Shown here: piece after piece, positions 41,419 to 50,719 of the stretch
Layout of the letters: every line of letters begins with the position of its first letter
Numbering within the stretch: the first letter of the stretch is position 1
NCBI GenBank assembly: GCA_937941765.1
Contig: CALDGQ010000017.1
Location: forward strand, 62,001-126,000
DNA: 64,000 bases
Reading direction: 5' to 3'
Source: an uncultured Saprospiraceae bacterium
GTDB taxonomy: Bacteria > Bacteroidota > Bacteroidia > Chitinophagales > Saprospiraceae
Translations under genes and position numbers: made by a program
The notes under the pieces: generated by a model
The model's database searches: none
What the model saw: the letters and a program-made list of their open reading frames with translations, nothing else
What the model was told of the DNA's origin: nothing

Positions 41419-43227
41419 TTACTGAACATCGTCCCCACGTAATTTTCTAAACTTCTTCCTCGCATCGACGGCTAATGTACTTCCGGAATATTCCAAAAAT
41501 AATTTTTCATACAATCCTTTAGCCTTTTCGATATTATCTAAGTGGGTTTCGTTGAGTTCTGCTATTTTGAAGATCGCATTATCTGCTCGGATTCCTTCAG
41601 GAAATTTTTCTACGATTTTTTCCAACATGGCTTCCGACTTTTTATATTCCCGTTTTTTGTAGTGCACTTCAGACTTCATATAAAGAATATCATCCTCCAA
41701 AGTGTGATTCGGAAAAGCAGTGTTTAAAGAATCTAATTTTTCAAATGCATCTCCAAATCTATTTTGAAAAACGAGCAAGTCTGCTTCTGCATAAGTTTGC
41801 AAAGGAACTGAAGTGGTATCCAATCCCATTTCATCCATTATGAAAACAGATAGGTCTATTGCGTCATTAGAAATTAGTTTTGAAGTCGATGCTTTCAATA
41901 CATCAAATTGCGCTTGTGCCCATTCGAAATCAGCGGCATAATAAGATAGCTTAGCATTTCTATATCTTGCTTCGTGACCTAGTATATCATCTTTAAATTC
42001 TTTGTCAACTTGTGAGTACAACAAAGTCGCTTCCCACTTCTCCCCTTTCATCAAATAAAAATCCGCCAAACTTATTTTCCCTCTCGCTAAGACATGACGA
42101 TTCAAACCATTATATGCAATCAATTCTTTTAGAAACTCAATGGCTTTGTCGATATCATTGAGATAGAAGGCTTCTAAGTTGGCCAATTCTTGTACAATGG
42201 TAGCAGTAGTTTTATTTTTACCAAATTCATCCAAAAAAGTAATGTATTGTTGTTCCAATACTTTTAGATCTTCTTGGGTATACTCATATCCTTCAACAAG
42301 TTGTTTACGTTTACATCCTAACAAGTCTCTTTTGGAATCTAAATAGAAAGTAGAAATTTTTCCTTTCTCTTGAATGATGTAATCGTATGCCGCGATAGCT
42401 GTTTCATAATCCTTATCATTGTTGGCTACTTCTGCTAACTTATAAACTCTTCCACCATTTTCTTCCAATCTACGGTCCAATGCTTTCACTTGTCTCAAAG
42501 CACTGGTATAATCTTTTCGTTGTATAAAAACCCAAGCTAGTAATTCTGAAAAATGAACGCCATCTTCGTGCTCTTGTATATTGTTATAAAGTTGTGTTTG
42601 TAATTCATCGTAATCTTCTTCCGTCAATAAATTTCTTTGAAACATCGTTTTCATTGTATTCAATCTTCCAGGATTGTCATTCAAACTGTTTAAGTAAGAT
42701 TCAATCATCAAATTGACATCGCCTTTTCTACGATATAGATCTCCTAAGTTGTATGCAAAAATATTTCTGTCTTTTAGCAACTCAGCTCCTTTCTCATAAG
42801 TTTCCGTTGCCAACTCATATTTAGTCAACGCGATAAAAGCATTTGCTAATTTGGTGACTGCAAAACGATCGCTTGGAAGTTTATCAATCGCTTCTCTATA
42901 TTTTGCTTTTGCTTTATCATCCATATACTGACGCTCATAAAGATTTCCATAGGAAACATATAGTTGAACTGATTTCGGATTTTTCTTCAACTGTTTTTTT
43001 ATCGCTTCTTCACAACCTGCATAATCTTCCATGTAAATCAAGCAATCGATATATTTACTGAAGTAGAAATCGTTATTCTTGTTCTCTTCAAAAAGTTTGT
43101 TGTAGAGCGATGCCGCTTTTTCGTATTCTCCATTTTGGTAATACTGTTGAGCCAATCTGGAATCTTGTGCACTCATTGTGAAAGCACAGCAGATGAAAAG
43201 AATGAATGAAATAAGTTGAAGCTTCAT
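41419..43227 (-). CDS. Secreted TPR-repeat protein (602 residues)
   Basis: The product has a signal peptide (cleaved after AFTMSAQ) and a long solenoid of tetratricopeptide repeats. Clear ones are at 24-57 (SRLAQQYYQNGEYEKAASLY), then DFYFSKYIDCLIYMEDYAGC and VQLYVSYGNLYERQYMDDKA, and further repeats towards the C-terminus (DILYMKSEVHYKKREYKKSE, FPEGIRADNAIFKIAELNET). It is probably periplasmic and resembles the tol-pal/BamD-like gatherers, but no partner is evident. It stands alone; the 330 nt upstream (43228-43559) hold a terminator for the tonB-like gene and an inverted repeat but no gene. Confidence 0.8.
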   Translation of the reverse strand: MKLQLISFILFICCAFTMSAQDSRLAQQYYQNGEYEKAASLYNKLFEENKNNDFYFSKYIDCLIYMEDYAGCEEAIKKQLKKNPKSVQLYVSYGNLYERQYMDDKAKAKYREAIDKLPSDRFAVTKLANAFIALTKYELATETYEKGAELLKDRNIFAYNLGDLYRRKGDVNLMIESYLNSLNDNPGRLNTMKTMFQRNLLTEEDYDELQTQLYNNIQEHEDGVHFSELLAWVFIQRKDYTSALRQVKALDRRLEENGGRVYKLAEVANNDKDYETAIAAYDYIIQEKGKISTFYLDSKRDLLGCKRKQLVEGYEYTQEDLKVLEQQYITFLDEFGKNKTTATIVQELANLEAFYLNDIDKAIEFLKELIAYNGLNRHVLARGKISLADFYLMKGEKWEATLLYSQVDKEFKDDILGHEARYRNAKLSYYAADFEWAQAQFDVLKASTSKLISNDAIDLSVFIMDEMGLDTTSVPLQTYAEADLLVFQNRFGDAFEKLDSLNTAFPNHTLEDDILYMKSEVHYKKREYKKSEAMLEKIVEKFPEGIRADNAIFKIAELNETHLDNIEKAKGLYEKLFLEYSGSTLAVDARKKFRKLRGDDVQ

Positions 43228-43500
43228 AATAATAATTGATAGGTTGGTTGGGGTACTTTATGTTCATCGGGGAAACCAATAACAAAACGTATTGTAAAGG
43301 TAAAAGTTGCTCAGTTATAAAGAAAGGAAACAGCGTTATTTAGACTTTTGGATATTTAGATGTTTGGACACTTCCCTATTTGGATTAAATTACCTTTTTG
43401 TATTGAAGATTTTGTCGAAATACCTCTTTTCTCAAGGAATTATCCTTCGTGATACGCACAAATTTCTAAAAGTCTAAACATCTTAATTTCCACACCATAA

Positions 43501-43537
43501 AAAAACGGTCACCCTAAATTAAAGGATAACCGTTTTT
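43501..43537 (-). terminator. Intrinsic terminator of the gcvH-VanZ-TonB unit
   Basis: On the minus strand an AAAAACGGTTA-TCC / GG-TGACCGTTTTT stem is followed by a T run, 22 nt after the TonB-like stop codon. Confidence 0.85.
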
Positions 43538-43559
43538 AATATTTTCGAGATGGAATAAA

Positions 43560-44489
43560 TTACTCCAATCTGAATTTAACTGGAAGGTTGAAATAAACTT
43601 TTACGTTTTTACCTCTTTGCTTTCCAGGAATCCATTTTTTTCCTTTACTGTTCATCATCTTCACCACTCGAAGTGCTTCTTGTCCACATTGTGCACCGAT
43701 ATCTTTGACAATTGCAGGCTCTTTTACAGAACCATCTTTGTCGACAACGAAACGGATTACAGTTGTTCCTTCCACACCATTTTCTCTTGCGATTGGTGGG
43801 TACTTGATGTTTTTATAAATAAACTCAAGCATCTTTTTATTGGAACATTGTTTACGTTCAGCTTTATCAGAGATGTCTTCACATCCTGGGAATCGAGGCA
43901 TTTCCTCAACCACTTTAAAAATCTCTTCAACTTCCGGCTCTGGTGGCGGAGGTGGAGGAGGCGGTGGTGGTGGCGGCGCTTCTTCCTTTGGCTCTGGAGG
44001 AGGCGGTGCTTCAATTACCTCTTCTTCTTCGATCTCTTGATCTTCGAAAACAGGTTCTTCTTCTTCTTCAATTTCTTCTTCCGGAACTTCCTCAATCACC
44101 GGTGGTGGTGGTGGTGGCGGAGGTGGTGGCGGCTCTGCAGTACGAGGAGGCTCGATTTCGATATCCTCTTCATAATCCAGTGCATCTTCTGGAATAAAAA
44201 TCTCATCTTCATAAGTCGTCCAATTGAAAGCCAATACTGTCAACAATGTTGAGATGGCTAAACCACTTAAAAGAAAAGTATTACTCATTCCAAAAACATC
44301 CAACTCCGGGTATTTGTTCCTGCCTTCTAGAGGCGACTTTTTGGCTCTGCTACTAAACTTCTCACCAAGTGTTGTATCATTAGACGCAGCATTCATTCGG
44401 CTTCTCATGAAGAGAATAACTCCGATAATTGCTACGGTAATAACACCGATAAGAATTAATAACATAGAACCTGTAACGGCTAAACCCAT
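43560..44489 (-). CDS. TonB-family energy transducer with two N-terminal membrane segments
   Basis: The 309-residue protein ends with a TonB C-terminal domain (about 220-309: KYPPIARENGVEGTTVIRFV, then VKIYF-like VKVYFNLPVKFRLE). It also has a periplasmic linker with two pure proline tracts (about 120-130 and 172-183) separated by Glu-rich stretches. Unlike classic TonB, it has two hydrophobic segments before the linker, at about 5-27 and 68-88, with a basic loop between (SSRAKKSPLEGRNK). The Pro/Glu linker spans the periplasm to reach TonB-dependent receptors at the outer membrane. Cysteines at about 203 and 215 lie near the folded domain. It starts 3 nt after the VanZ stop. Confidence 0.85.
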   Translation of the reverse strand: MGLAVTGSMLLILIGVITVAIIGVILFMRSRMNAASNDTTLGEKFSSRAKKSPLEGRNKYPELDVFGMSNTFLLSGLAISTLLTVLAFNWTTYEDEIFIPEDALDYEEDIEIEPPRTAEPPPPPPPPPPPVIEEVPEEEIEEEEEPVFEDQEIEEEEVIEAPPPPEPKEEAPPPPPPPPPPPPEPEVEEIFKVVEEMPRFPGCEDISDKAERKQCSNKKMLEFIYKNIKYPPIARENGVEGTTVIRFVVDKDGSVKEPAIVKDIGAQCGQEALRVVKMMNSKGKKWIPGKQRGKNVKVYFNLPVKFRLE

Positions 44490-44492
44490 GTT

Positions 44493-44861
44493 TTATGATT
44501 TTTTAAAGATTAATTTTCTAAATACAAAAGGTGCTGATATTGAACCGATAATATTAGCAATTATATCAAATATTTCAAAATATCTGTTCGGAAAAAAGCA
44601 ATATTGCATTATTTCCATCAAGATACCATATATAATTGAAATACTTAGTGTCCAAATCAGGCTGACTTTGCTAATCTGGCCATTTTTCTTTTGAACCCCA
44701 TATAACATTGTAAGACTCAAAATGCCATATACGACCAGATGTCCTATTTTATCAGGTGAAATCAGTTCTTCCCACCACAACTTAGGCATGTTAGGCATCG
44801 CTCCTGATGACAAAAAAAGAATGAATGCAGCCCATAATATAACTGGAACAAAGTATTTCAA
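44493..44861 (-). CDS. VanZ-family membrane protein
   Basis: The 122-residue product has four predicted transmembrane helices. It carries the VanZ-like motif PDKIGHLVVYGILSLTMLYG (about 36-55) and a later segment SIIYGILMEIMQYCFFPNRYFEIFD with the conserved E-Q-F/Y pattern. In glycopeptide-resistant Gram-positives VanZ gives low-level teicoplanin resistance, but in Bacteroidota these homologues are common chromosomal genes of unknown role. It lies between gcvH (73 nt upstream) and the TonB-like gene (3 nt downstream), an order I recall as recurrent in the phylum. Confidence 0.85.
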   Translation of the reverse strand: MKYFVPVILWAAFILFLSSGAMPNMPKLWWEELISPDKIGHLVVYGILSLTMLYGVQKKNGQISKVSLIWTLSISIIYGILMEIMQYCFFPNRYFEIFDIIANIIGSISAPFVFRKLIFKKS

Positions 44862-44934
44862 ATCAATATTTATTGATACTTATACACAGAAGATGCAGAC
44901 AACTTCTGTTTTGGTGTATGGTTGGAGATTTTTT

Positions 44935-45327
44935 TTAAGCTATTAATGAGGTGTAACCAGCCGCATCCATCAAATCTTCTAATTCTTTTGGATCAGACAT
45001 CTTGATTTTGATTACCCATCCATCATCATAAGGATTGGTATTGATCAAACCTGGGTTGTCATCTCCTTCATCAGATAAAGCACTATTAAATTCTAATATT
45101 TCACCACTGACAGGCATGAATAAATCAGAGGTGGTTTTTACTGCTTCGACTGTTCCAAATACTTCATCTTTAGCAATGGTCTCTCCTACTGTCTCCACTT
45201 CGACATAAACTAGCTCACCCAATTCTCCTTGAGCAAAATCAGTGATACCGACTACAGCAATGTCGCCATCTTCTACTCTCACCCACTCATGTTCTTTGGA
45301 ATATTTTAATTCTTTTGGTGTACTCAT
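44935..45327 (-). CDS. gcvH: Glycine cleavage system H protein
   Basis: The 130-residue lipoyl carrier starts [20 protein letters not shown] and has the lipoylated lysine in [14 protein letters not shown] (Lys64). Downstream conserved parts are SGEILEFN and [17 protein letters not shown]. It shuttles the aminomethyl group between the P, T and L proteins of glycine cleavage. Its partners gcvP and gcvT are not in the window. Confidence 0.96.
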   Translation of the reverse strand: MSTPKELKYSKEHEWVRVEDGDIAVVGITDFAQGELGELVYVEVETVGETIAKDEVFGTVEAVKTTSDLFMPVSGEILEFNSALSDEGDDNPGLINTNPYDDGWVIKIKMSDPKELEDLMDAAGYTSLIA

Positions 45328-45404
45328 TTTATAATTAGATTAAGTTTAATTATCAATTGGTCAAAAATAACTGATTTTTTAGATTCTTGCTTGGCTAATT
45401 GGAA

Positions 45405-45447
45405 ATAAAAAAGCCACTCAATCCAATTATCAGAATGAGCGGCTTAA
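45405..45447 (-). terminator. Intrinsic terminator of citrate synthase gene
   Basis: On the minus strand a TAAGCCGCTCATTC / GGATTGAGTGGCTTT imperfect stem is followed by TTTTTTA, 31 nt after the stop codon. Confidence 0.75.
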
Positions 45448-45477
45448 TTTATATTTTACTAAAGCAAAAACTTCAAA

Positions 45478-46809
45478 TTAATTCAAAGTTGCTTCATTTT
45501 TTTTTTGAGCTTCTAAGTAATTAGTAACCCATTCGCAAGTGACTGATTTCGGTCTTTCTAATGGCATTCCTAATGCTCTTGACCAACACATTGCTGACAA
45601 GACACCCATTGCTCTAGACACGCCAAACAATACGGTGTAGAAACTATAGTGAGACATTCCGTAGTGAACTAGGATAGCTCCTGAGTGTGCATCTACATTT
45701 GGCCAAGGATTTTTTACTTTTCCTAGTCCTTTCAATATTGGAGGAACGACTTCAAAACAATTCCAAACTACATTGATGATTTCAGAATCAGCGATATATT
45801 CTTCCGCAAATCTTTTCTGTGCAGTAAACCTTGGATCTGGCTGACGTAACACAGCGTGCCCATATCCTGGAATTACTTGACCTGCCGCCAATGTATTGTT
45901 GACATATTCTTTGATTTGATCTTTGGACGGAGTTCTGGTACCCAACGTATCCAACATTCTGAAAATCCATTTGATTACTTCTTGATTTGCTAAACCGTGT
46001 AATGGTCCAGCTAATGCACCCATTCCTGCTGACAATGAATTGTAAGCATCACTCAATGTTGAACCAACTAAATGAGTCGTATGAGCAGATGCATTTCCAC
46101 CTTCATGATCTGCATGAATTGTCAAATACAAACGCATAAATTCTTTAAAATCATCTCCTTCTACTCCCAACATGTGTGCAAAATTTGCACCCCAGTCTAG
46201 AGAAATTTCTGGTCCAATGTGTTCACTATTGTGATAAGTTCTACGATAAATGTAAGAAGCGACTCTTGGTAATCTTGCGATCAAATTCATCGTATCTTCA
46301 TAGGTTGCATCCCAGTACTCACTCTTGTTCATACCTTCTGCATATCTTCTTGCAAACACACTACTAGTTCCCATTGAAGAAATAGCGGTTGTCAATTGTG
46401 TCATCGGATGTGTATCCGTTGGCATTGCGTCCAATACTTTGTAAGTATGATCTGGAACAATACTTCTACTGACCCATTGCTCTGTCAACCATTTCACTTG
46501 TTCATCTGTAGGAACTTCTCCAACTAACATCAACCAGAATAATGCTTCTGGTAAAGGTTCTTTTCCTCCTGGTGCTTTAGGTAGTTTTTCTCTAAGTTCT
46601 GGGATTGACAATCCTCTAAATCTTATCCCGTCATTTGGGTCCAATTGAGATGTTTCCCAAACCATTGATTTCACTCCTCTCATTCCACCAAATACTTGCT
46701 TGATAGTCACTTCATCCACCTTGTCGGCACCATGAACTTTCAACATCGCCTTCATCTTGGTTCTTAGGGCATTCGCTTTCTCACCGAATTTCTGCTTTAA
46801 TGGGTCCAT
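45478..46809 (-). CDS. gltA: Citrate synthase, eukaryote-like type I
   Basis: The 443-residue enzyme condenses oxaloacetate and acetyl-CoA. Catalytic residues are seen in LTIHADHEGGNASAHTTHLV (His), PGYGHAVLRQPDPRF (His) and VDAHSGAILVHYG (Asp). The sequence PLHGLANQEVIKWI and the general length resemble mitochondrial-type citrate synthases and not the E. coli allosteric hexamer, which suggests a simple dimer without NADH control. A few Bacteroidota carry this form. It is a single gene closed by a terminator. Confidence 0.94.
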   Translation of the reverse strand: MDPLKQKFGEKANALRTKMKAMLKVHGADKVDEVTIKQVFGGMRGVKSMVWETSQLDPNDGIRFRGLSIPELREKLPKAPGGKEPLPEALFWLMLVGEVPTDEQVKWLTEQWVSRSIVPDHTYKVLDAMPTDTHPMTQLTTAISSMGTSSVFARRYAEGMNKSEYWDATYEDTMNLIARLPRVASYIYRRTYHNSEHIGPEISLDWGANFAHMLGVEGDDFKEFMRLYLTIHADHEGGNASAHTTHLVGSTLSDAYNSLSAGMGALAGPLHGLANQEVIKWIFRMLDTLGTRTPSKDQIKEYVNNTLAAGQVIPGYGHAVLRQPDPRFTAQKRFAEEYIADSEIINVVWNCFEVVPPILKGLGKVKNPWPNVDAHSGAILVHYGMSHYSFYTVLFGVSRAMGVLSAMCWSRALGMPLERPKSVTCEWVTNYLEAQKKNEATLN

Positions 46810-46908
46810 TTATATTTAAATTGTTATCTGATATTTAAAGAACTAAAAATACGAACTTTTCATAATAAGTGCTACAAGTGTTAGCTATAGAAAGCCAATT
46901 TTGTTGCA

Positions 46909-46947
46909 TAAAAAAATGCGATTAAAGTTAAATCTTTAATCGCATTC
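46909..46947 (-). terminator. Intrinsic terminator of the small secreted protein gene
   Basis: AATGCGATTAAAG / CTTTAATCGCATT stem with a T run on the minus strand, 17 nt after the stop codon. Confidence 0.85.
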
Positions 46948-46963
46948 CTTTTATTTTAAATAA

Positions 46964-47380
46964 TTACTGAGCTATTTGCCACTCAATCAATGCTTTTTTC
47001 ATTTCCTCTTTTGTCTTTCCTTGATCTTTCAATTGTGTAACATAGGCAGCTCTAGCTTTTCTTTTTTCTAATTTCTCAGCTTGATAAACTTTCAATTGTG
47101 CTGCATTCAATAGTCGCTTTATTGAAGTTTCATTTCCTTGAATCAACGACATCATTTTTTGTTGATATAAATCTGGATTACCAGCTTCAAGCGCTTGAAT
47201 TTCAGCTAAATTTTTGGTATAACGAGCTACAATTTTTTTGTATTGAATCGTTTGCTCCTCATCCAATGAATAAGTTGCTTGTGCTTTTTGAACCTTTGCA
47301 ATATCTTTTTCTACTAAATTTTGAGCAGATAAATTTGCGGAAAATAAGATCGCAAAGAAAAGCAAGAATATATTTTTCAT
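46964..47380 (-). CDS. Small secreted helical protein
   Basis: The 138-residue product has a signal peptide (cleaved after ANLSAQ). The mature 115 residues are almost entirely helical and rich in Lys, Glu, Gln and Ala (YSLDEEQTIQYKKIVARYTK, then LKVYQAEKLEKRKARAAYVT, KDQGKTKEEMKKALIEW), a style seen in CpxP/Spy-like and LTXXQ-type periplasmic chaperones, but no exact motif of those families is clear. Probably periplasmic. Function unknown. Confidence 0.65.
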   Translation of the reverse strand: MKNIFLLFFAILFSANLSAQNLVEKDIAKVQKAQATYSLDEEQTIQYKKIVARYTKNLAEIQALEAGNPDLYQQKMMSLIQGNETSIKRLLNAAQLKVYQAEKLEKRKARAAYVTQLKDQGKTKEEMKKALIEWQIAQ

Positions 47381-47669
47381 ATCTATAATTTATTTTAAAA
47401 TGATTTTTTTACAAAAATATGGTGGTCAATTATTTAGACGCACTTTTTATCTATTTGTTACTGCTAAAAGTACGACATTTATGATAAAAGTTGATTACTA
47501 ATGATACACAATAGTTGCAGTTAATTCATTAATCCTGTGGTTCTTCAACTATTATTTCTTACCATAGAAATAACTATGAAAAAAATAATGAGCCTTGCCC
47601 ACAGAATTAAGCATCTAACTTCACTTTCTGTGAACATCACTAATCAACTCTTAAAGAAAACTTAATAAA

Positions 47670-48251
47670 ATGCTAATTATTCAAGAAATCCTGGTTAGTG
47701 ACGATGTAATTGAAAAGCAATTTATCTGCAATCTGTCTGCTTGCAAAGGTGCTTGTTGTTGGGAGGGAGACTATGGAGCACCCCTGGAAAAAGAAGAATT
47801 GGCCATTCTTGAAGATAATTATTCAAAAATCAAACCTTATTTAACCAAAGAAGGAATTAATCAAATTGAAACACATGGTCTTTATCAGTATTTTAAGGGT
47901 ATGAATGAGAATGGAACAACGCTTTTGGATAACGGTGCCTGTGCTTATATGGCTTTGGATAAAAATGGAGTTGCTCAATGTGGAATGGAAGCTGCCTATA
48001 ATGATGGCGCAACTGATTTTAAAAAACCCATTTCTTGTCATTTATACCCAATTCGGGCAAATTCAGAAGAAGATTCTAGCTTTGAAGCACTCAATTATGA
48101 TAGATGGGATATCTGTTCTGCTGCTTGCAAACTTGGAGAAGAACATAAAATGCCACTCTATCAATTTGTAAAAGAAGCAATTATCAGAAAATACGGTCTT
48201 GAATTTTTTGAAGAACTCGATGCCGCTGCCAAACACTTAAACGGTGACTAA
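47670..48251 (+). CDS. DUF3109-family cysteine-rich protein
   Basis: The 193-residue protein has eight or more cysteines. They fall in a pattern like the YkgJ/zinc- or iron-binding family: FICNLSACKGACCWEGDYGA (near residue 20), NGACAYMALDKNGVAQCGME (about 90), KPISCHLYPIRA and WDICSAACKLG. DUF3109 members are common in Bacteroidota and are thought to bind metal. No signal peptide. The gap 47381-47669 before it shows no gene. Confidence 0.85.
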   Translation: MLIIQEILVSDDVIEKQFICNLSACKGACCWEGDYGAPLEKEELAILEDNYSKIKPYLTKEGINQIETHGLYQYFKGMNENGTTLLDNGACAYMALDKNGVAQCGMEAAYNDGATDFKKPISCHLYPIRANSEEDSSFEALNYDRWDICSAACKLGEEHKMPLYQFVKEAIIRKYGLEFFEELDAAAKHLNGD

Positions 48252-48311
48252 ATCCTTCAATTTAAGCTCACAATTTCCTCATAAATAGTTGGTTATCTTA
48301 TATTAAAAAAT

Positions 48312-48343
48312 TTTGATTTTGTCCATTAAAGGCATTAACTTTG
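48312..48343 (+). promoter_or_regulatory. Promoter of the PpiD-like gene
   Basis: TTTG (48312-48315) and TAACTTTG (48336-48343) are separated by 20 nt, a good match to the Bacteroidota -33 TTTG / -7 TAnnTTTG consensus. It lies 129 nt before the chosen start at 48472, so a long leader is predicted. Confidence 0.6.
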
Positions 48344-48471
48344 CCCTGCTTTAGGAGAGACGCTGGTTATTTGACCCTTTTTTATAGCTAAAAATTTGAA
48401 AATCAGCGACTTATCCTTTTAATTTTTTAATAATTCGAACCATATTATTGGTTCTCAATTCTAGATATATA

Positions 48472-50577
48472 ATGGCTTTAATAGGTGAAATCAGAAAAAA
48501 CAGTTGGTTATTGATCTTTTTGATCGGTTTAGGTCTTGCTTCATTTATTCTTATGGATATGTTTTCAGGGAATAAAAGTGTGTTTGGATCTCAAGGTTCA
48601 AGCATGGGTTCCATTGCAGGTTCATCAGTAGATTGGAAAGAATTCAGTAGAGCTGAAAATGCATTATATAGAAGTCAAGGAGGAGATGTTCTAGCTAGAA
48701 GAAATTCTCTTTGGAATTATTTTGTTGAAAAAGCAATTGTTGAAAAAGAAGCGGATGAATTAGGCTTAGGTGTAAGTAAAGCAGAGTTAATGGATCTTCA
48801 ATTTGGGAACAATTTGAGTCCAATTATCCAACAAAGATTTGCTGATCCTAACAGACCAGGTTCTGTGTTGAGAGAAAATCTTGATGGTTTTAAGCAACAG
48901 ATTGAAGGTGGAACTTTGGATGAGTCATTGAGACCATTTTGGAAGCACCAAGAAGGTGAAATTATCAAAGATAGATTGCAAACGAAAATTAGCAATGTCA
49001 TTTCTAAAGGATTGTTTACACCAACTTGGATGGCTGAAATGGCAAGTAACGATCAGAACCAAAAAGCAACTTTCAGCTATGTTCAAATTCCATTTGATGA
49101 GGTTGGAGATGCAGATGTTTCTTTAACGGATGCCGATTACACTAACTACCTTAATAACAATGCTTCGCAATATAGACAAGATGAAGAAACACGAATTATG
49201 AATTACGTGACTTTTGATGTCAAAGCAACAGCAGCAGATTCTGCAGCAGTAAGAAAAGAAATCGCAGATTTAATCCCTAAATTCCAAGCAACTGAAGATG
49301 ATTCTGTTTTCGTTGAAAGTAATTATGGTTCTATTGATGATGCATATATCAAGAAAGCACAGTTGAGTCCAGCGATTGCAAATGAGGTTTTCACAATGGC
49401 TCCTGGTACTGTAAAAGGTCCTTACATTGATGGCGCGAATTATAGAGCTGTCAAGGTTTTAGACATCATGACTATTCCTGACTCAGTAAAGTGTAGCCAT
49501 ATCTTAAGAAGAGCAACCAATCAGAACGAATATTTTGCGGCTAAGAAAACTATTGATAGTTTAAAATTACTAGTTGATGGTGGATCGTCTTTTAGTGAAT
49601 TAGCGAAAACACATAGTGAAGATGCATCCAACGCGTCAAAAGGCGGTGATCTTGGAAATGCATGGATGAACCAAATGGTAAAGCCTTTCAATGATGTTAT
49701 TTTTTACAAAGGTAAAGAAGGTGAATCTCATGTTGTTGTTACTCAATTCGGAGTACACCTTGTTAAGATTGGAAGAAAGCAATATTTGACAAATGAAAAA
49801 GGTGTGAAATTAGCATACTTGAATCAGCCAATCGTTCCTAGTGAAGAAACTCAAAAAGAAAAATACAATGATGTGTTAGAATTTGTAGGACAAAATAGAA
49901 CCATGGATCAACTACAAAAATCAGTTGCCGCCAATCCTAATTTGTCTCTAGAAACTTCTCCTCCTGTAAAAAAGAATGATTTCATTGTTGGATCTTTAGG
50001 AAGTGGAAATGCTTCTAGAAAAATGATCAAAACAATTTATGGATTAAGTCCAGGAAACGTTTCTCCTGAAATCTATGACTACCAAGATCCTGTAAATAAT
50101 TATGATAATAAATATGTTGTTTCCGCTTTGTCTGCTGTTCAACCTAAAGGTGTACCAAGTGTTGCCAACATCAAATCTACAATTCAACCTTTCGTACTAA
50201 ACCAAAAGAAAGGCGAAATTTTAAAATCAAAAATTACTTCAAACAACCTCAGCCAAGTTGCCAGTAATTACCAAGTAAAGGTAGATACCGCACGTAATGT
50301 TGCTATTACAGGAGTTATTCCTGGTTTAGGAAATGAGCCTAAAGTGCTTGCTTCTGCGCTCAGCATGAACGTTAACGATGTATCAAAGCCAATAATTGGA
50401 AATAATGGCGTATATTTGTTACAGGTAGTGGACAAGCCCTCTGTTTCTGCAACTGCCAATATCCCACAAGTCCGAAAAAGCACCTCTGCATCCATTCAAC
50501 GCCAAGTAAAATCAAAGCTACTTCAAGCAATGAAAAAGAATGTAGAGATTGAAGATAATCGCTCGACTTTTTATTAA
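48472..50577 (+). CDS. PpiD/SurA-like periplasmic peptidyl-prolyl isomerase
   Basis: With the ATG start at 48472 the product is 701 residues. An in-frame TTG at 48448 is less likely because MALIGEIRKNSWLLIFLIGL is a typical start for this family. One N-terminal transmembrane helix (about 11-30) anchors the protein. A SurA_N-like helical part follows, then a parvulin rotamase domain (about 345-440: KCSHILRRATNQNEYF, SFSELAKTHSEDASNASKGG, VTQFGVHLVKIGRK) and a long C-terminal chaperone region. It folds exported proteins at the membrane. The terminal residues IEDNRSTFY resemble other family endings in Bacteroidota. Confidence 0.88.
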   Translation: MALIGEIRKNSWLLIFLIGLGLASFILMDMFSGNKSVFGSQGSSMGSIAGSSVDWKEFSRAENALYRSQGGDVLARRNSLWNYFVEKAIVEKEADELGLGVSKAELMDLQFGNNLSPIIQQRFADPNRPGSVLRENLDGFKQQIEGGTLDESLRPFWKHQEGEIIKDRLQTKISNVISKGLFTPTWMAEMASNDQNQKATFSYVQIPFDEVGDADVSLTDADYTNYLNNNASQYRQDEETRIMNYVTFDVKATAADSAAVRKEIADLIPKFQATEDDSVFVESNYGSIDDAYIKKAQLSPAIANEVFTMAPGTVKGPYIDGANYRAVKVLDIMTIPDSVKCSHILRRATNQNEYFAAKKTIDSLKLLVDGGSSFSELAKTHSEDASNASKGGDLGNAWMNQMVKPFNDVIFYKGKEGESHVVVTQFGVHLVKIGRKQYLTNEKGVKLAYLNQPIVPSEETQKEKYNDVLEFVGQNRTMDQLQKSVAANPNLSLETSPPVKKNDFIVGSLGSGNASRKMIKTIYGLSPGNVSPEIYDYQDPVNNYDNKYVVSALSAVQPKGVPSVANIKSTIQPFVLNQKKGEILKSKITSNNLSQVASNYQVKVDTARNVAITGVIPGLGNEPKVLASALSMNVNDVSKPIIGNNGVYLLQVVDKPSVSATANIPQVRKSTSASIQRQVKSKLLQAMKKNVEIEDNRSTFY

Positions 50578-50719
50578 AAGCGACCAATCTTCTCATGTTT
50601 TTTAGGTTTTTCACGTTCCATTGAAAAACTAATTTTACAATTTAATCAGTTTAGCCTGGTTTTTGTAATACAACTTTGTACACATTATACTTTATTCTTT
50701 ACTCATAAAATTAGTTATT

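Noticed and set aside
43617..44252. A 211-residue plus-strand open frame rich in Trp, Arg and Phe
   Set aside because: It is the antisense of the proline/glutamate-rich linker of the TonB-like gene; composition (WWRRWWW runs) is an artefact of reading the complement of CCN and GAA codons.
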